6,870 nucleotides of DNA from Actinomycetota bacterium (GTDB lineage Bacteria; Cyanobacteriota; Vampirovibrionia; Obscuribacterales; Obscuribacteraceae). This document shows, piece by piece, positions 6,403 to 6,870 of this stretch. Position 1 is the first letter of the stretch; each line of letters begins with the position of its first letter. Where the stretch lies: NCBI GenBank assembly GCA_903970355.1, contig CAJCIF010000056.1, positions 1 through 6,870 on the forward strand, written 5' to 3'. The position numbers and the translations under genes are program-made. Below the pieces are notes generated by a model, which searched no databases, had not been told where the DNA came from, and saw only the letters and a list, made by a program, of their open reading frames with translations.

Positions 6403-6849
6403 CTATTGGTTGTCGCACCCGAACGGTAGACATCTGAAAAATCGATGCCAGGTGTGGTCTTGTGCTGGCTCAGGCTTCCTGAGGAAACCGCCATTATATT
6501 CCCAGTCATTCAGGAGACTGGCAGCCGTAGTTTTGCCATGTGATTTAGCAGCAAACTCGTTTGCCCTAAACACAAGTGCGTCATGCAATGCGCGATAACG
6601 TTCCAGATTCACTAATTCCGGTTTGGTGAGTTCCGATAAGCAAATTTTGCCACTTCGCAGATCCAATTCATGTTGACGCCCGCGCGCATATTCATGGAGA
6701 ACCGGGTCGTTTAGTCCGTCCGTTGCATACCATTGAATCAATCCAGGGGTTTTGGAGTCGTAAATGCGTGCTGTATCGAACGCAACATCCTCACCGACTA
6801 CACTTTCGGGATACCGACGCGGGAAAGAACCACTGCCGTTTGCACCCAT
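6403..6849 (-). CDS. Hypothetical protein, 148 aa or longer (5' end lost at contig edge)
   Basis: I do not recognise this protein. The frame is open from the right edge to a TAG at 6403-6405. The first in-frame ATG is at 6847-6849, but the frame also continues through the adapter-derived end (a TTG at 6856-6858 takes one base from the adapter), so the true start may lie further upstream and no ribosome binding site can be seen. The product is hydrophilic, with mixed charge and many aromatics and no signal peptide or membrane segment in the visible part. The middle (about 50-105 from the ATG) looks helical: VLHEYARGRQHELDLRSG, then LTKPELVNLERYRALHDAL. The tail has WHRFFRCLPFGCDNQ with two cysteines. 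Codon use looks like that of genuine genes, and it lies on the same strand as all its neighbours. Function unknown. Confidence 0.65.
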   Translation of the reverse strand: MGANGSGSFPRRYPESVVGEDVAFDTARIYDSKTPGLIQWYATDGLNDPVLHEYARGRQHELDLRSGKICLSELTKPELVNLERYRALHDALVFRANEFAAKSHGKTTAASLLNDWEYNGGFLRKPEPAQDHTWHRFFRCLPFGCDNQ

Positions 6850-6857
6850 AGATGCCA

Positions 6858-6870
6858 AGATCGGAAGAGC
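6858..6870. other. Illumina TruSeq adapter remnant at the contig end (artefact)
   Basis: AGATCGGAAGAGC is the exact 13-base sequence shared by TruSeq read 1 and read 2 adapters, and the contig stops at the base where those two adapters diverge. These bases should be trimmed; they are not genomic. Any start codon that uses base 6858 is therefore unreliable. Confidence 0.95.

Overview
This looks like a metagenome-derived contig end from an unidentified bacterium with moderate GC (mid-40s percent by eye). The last 13 bases (6858-6870) are an exact match to the common start of Illumina TruSeq adapters, so the right edge is a library artefact and not genome. An envelope-type ABC exporter with a secreted lipocalin-fold partner suggests a diderm (Gram-negative-type) cell. 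A lineage related to non-photosynthetic cyanobacteria is possible, but nothing here proves it. All supported genes lie on the minus strand, so transcription runs from right to left.

Right part (about 5657-6857): a hypothetical gene of at least 148 codons whose 5' side runs into the adapter (6403-6849), then a 182-bp spacer holding two back-to-back inverted repeats (6267-6294 and 6296-6327), then a small secreted protein with a clear Sec signal peptide (5720-6220). A hairpin followed by a short U-rich run (5657-5691) closes this unit.

Left part (1-5508): a tightly packed five-gene operon behind a candidate sigma-70-type promoter (5561-5590). The order is a single-domain response-regulator receiver, a two-domain KaiC-like ATPase, an ABC ATPase of the LolD/MacB type, a fused double-FtsX permease of 864 residues, and the start of a secreted AttH/CrtC-type lipocalin-like protein cut by the left edge. 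Junctions are a 1-bp overlap (TAATG), a 1-bp gap, a 10-bp overlap and a 4-bp gap, so the genes are probably translationally coupled.

The last three genes match the architecture of the attEFGH locus of Agrobacterium (ATPase, permeases, AttH), here with the two permeases fused. The inferred picture is a Type VII/MacB-like ABC system acting at the inner membrane with a periplasmic lipocalin-like partner. A phospho-receiver and a KaiC-like switch ATPase are expressed with it and may control it. Coupling a two-component/KaiC module to an AttEFGH-like transporter is the most interesting feature of the window. The functional link is inferred from gene order and junction spacing only.
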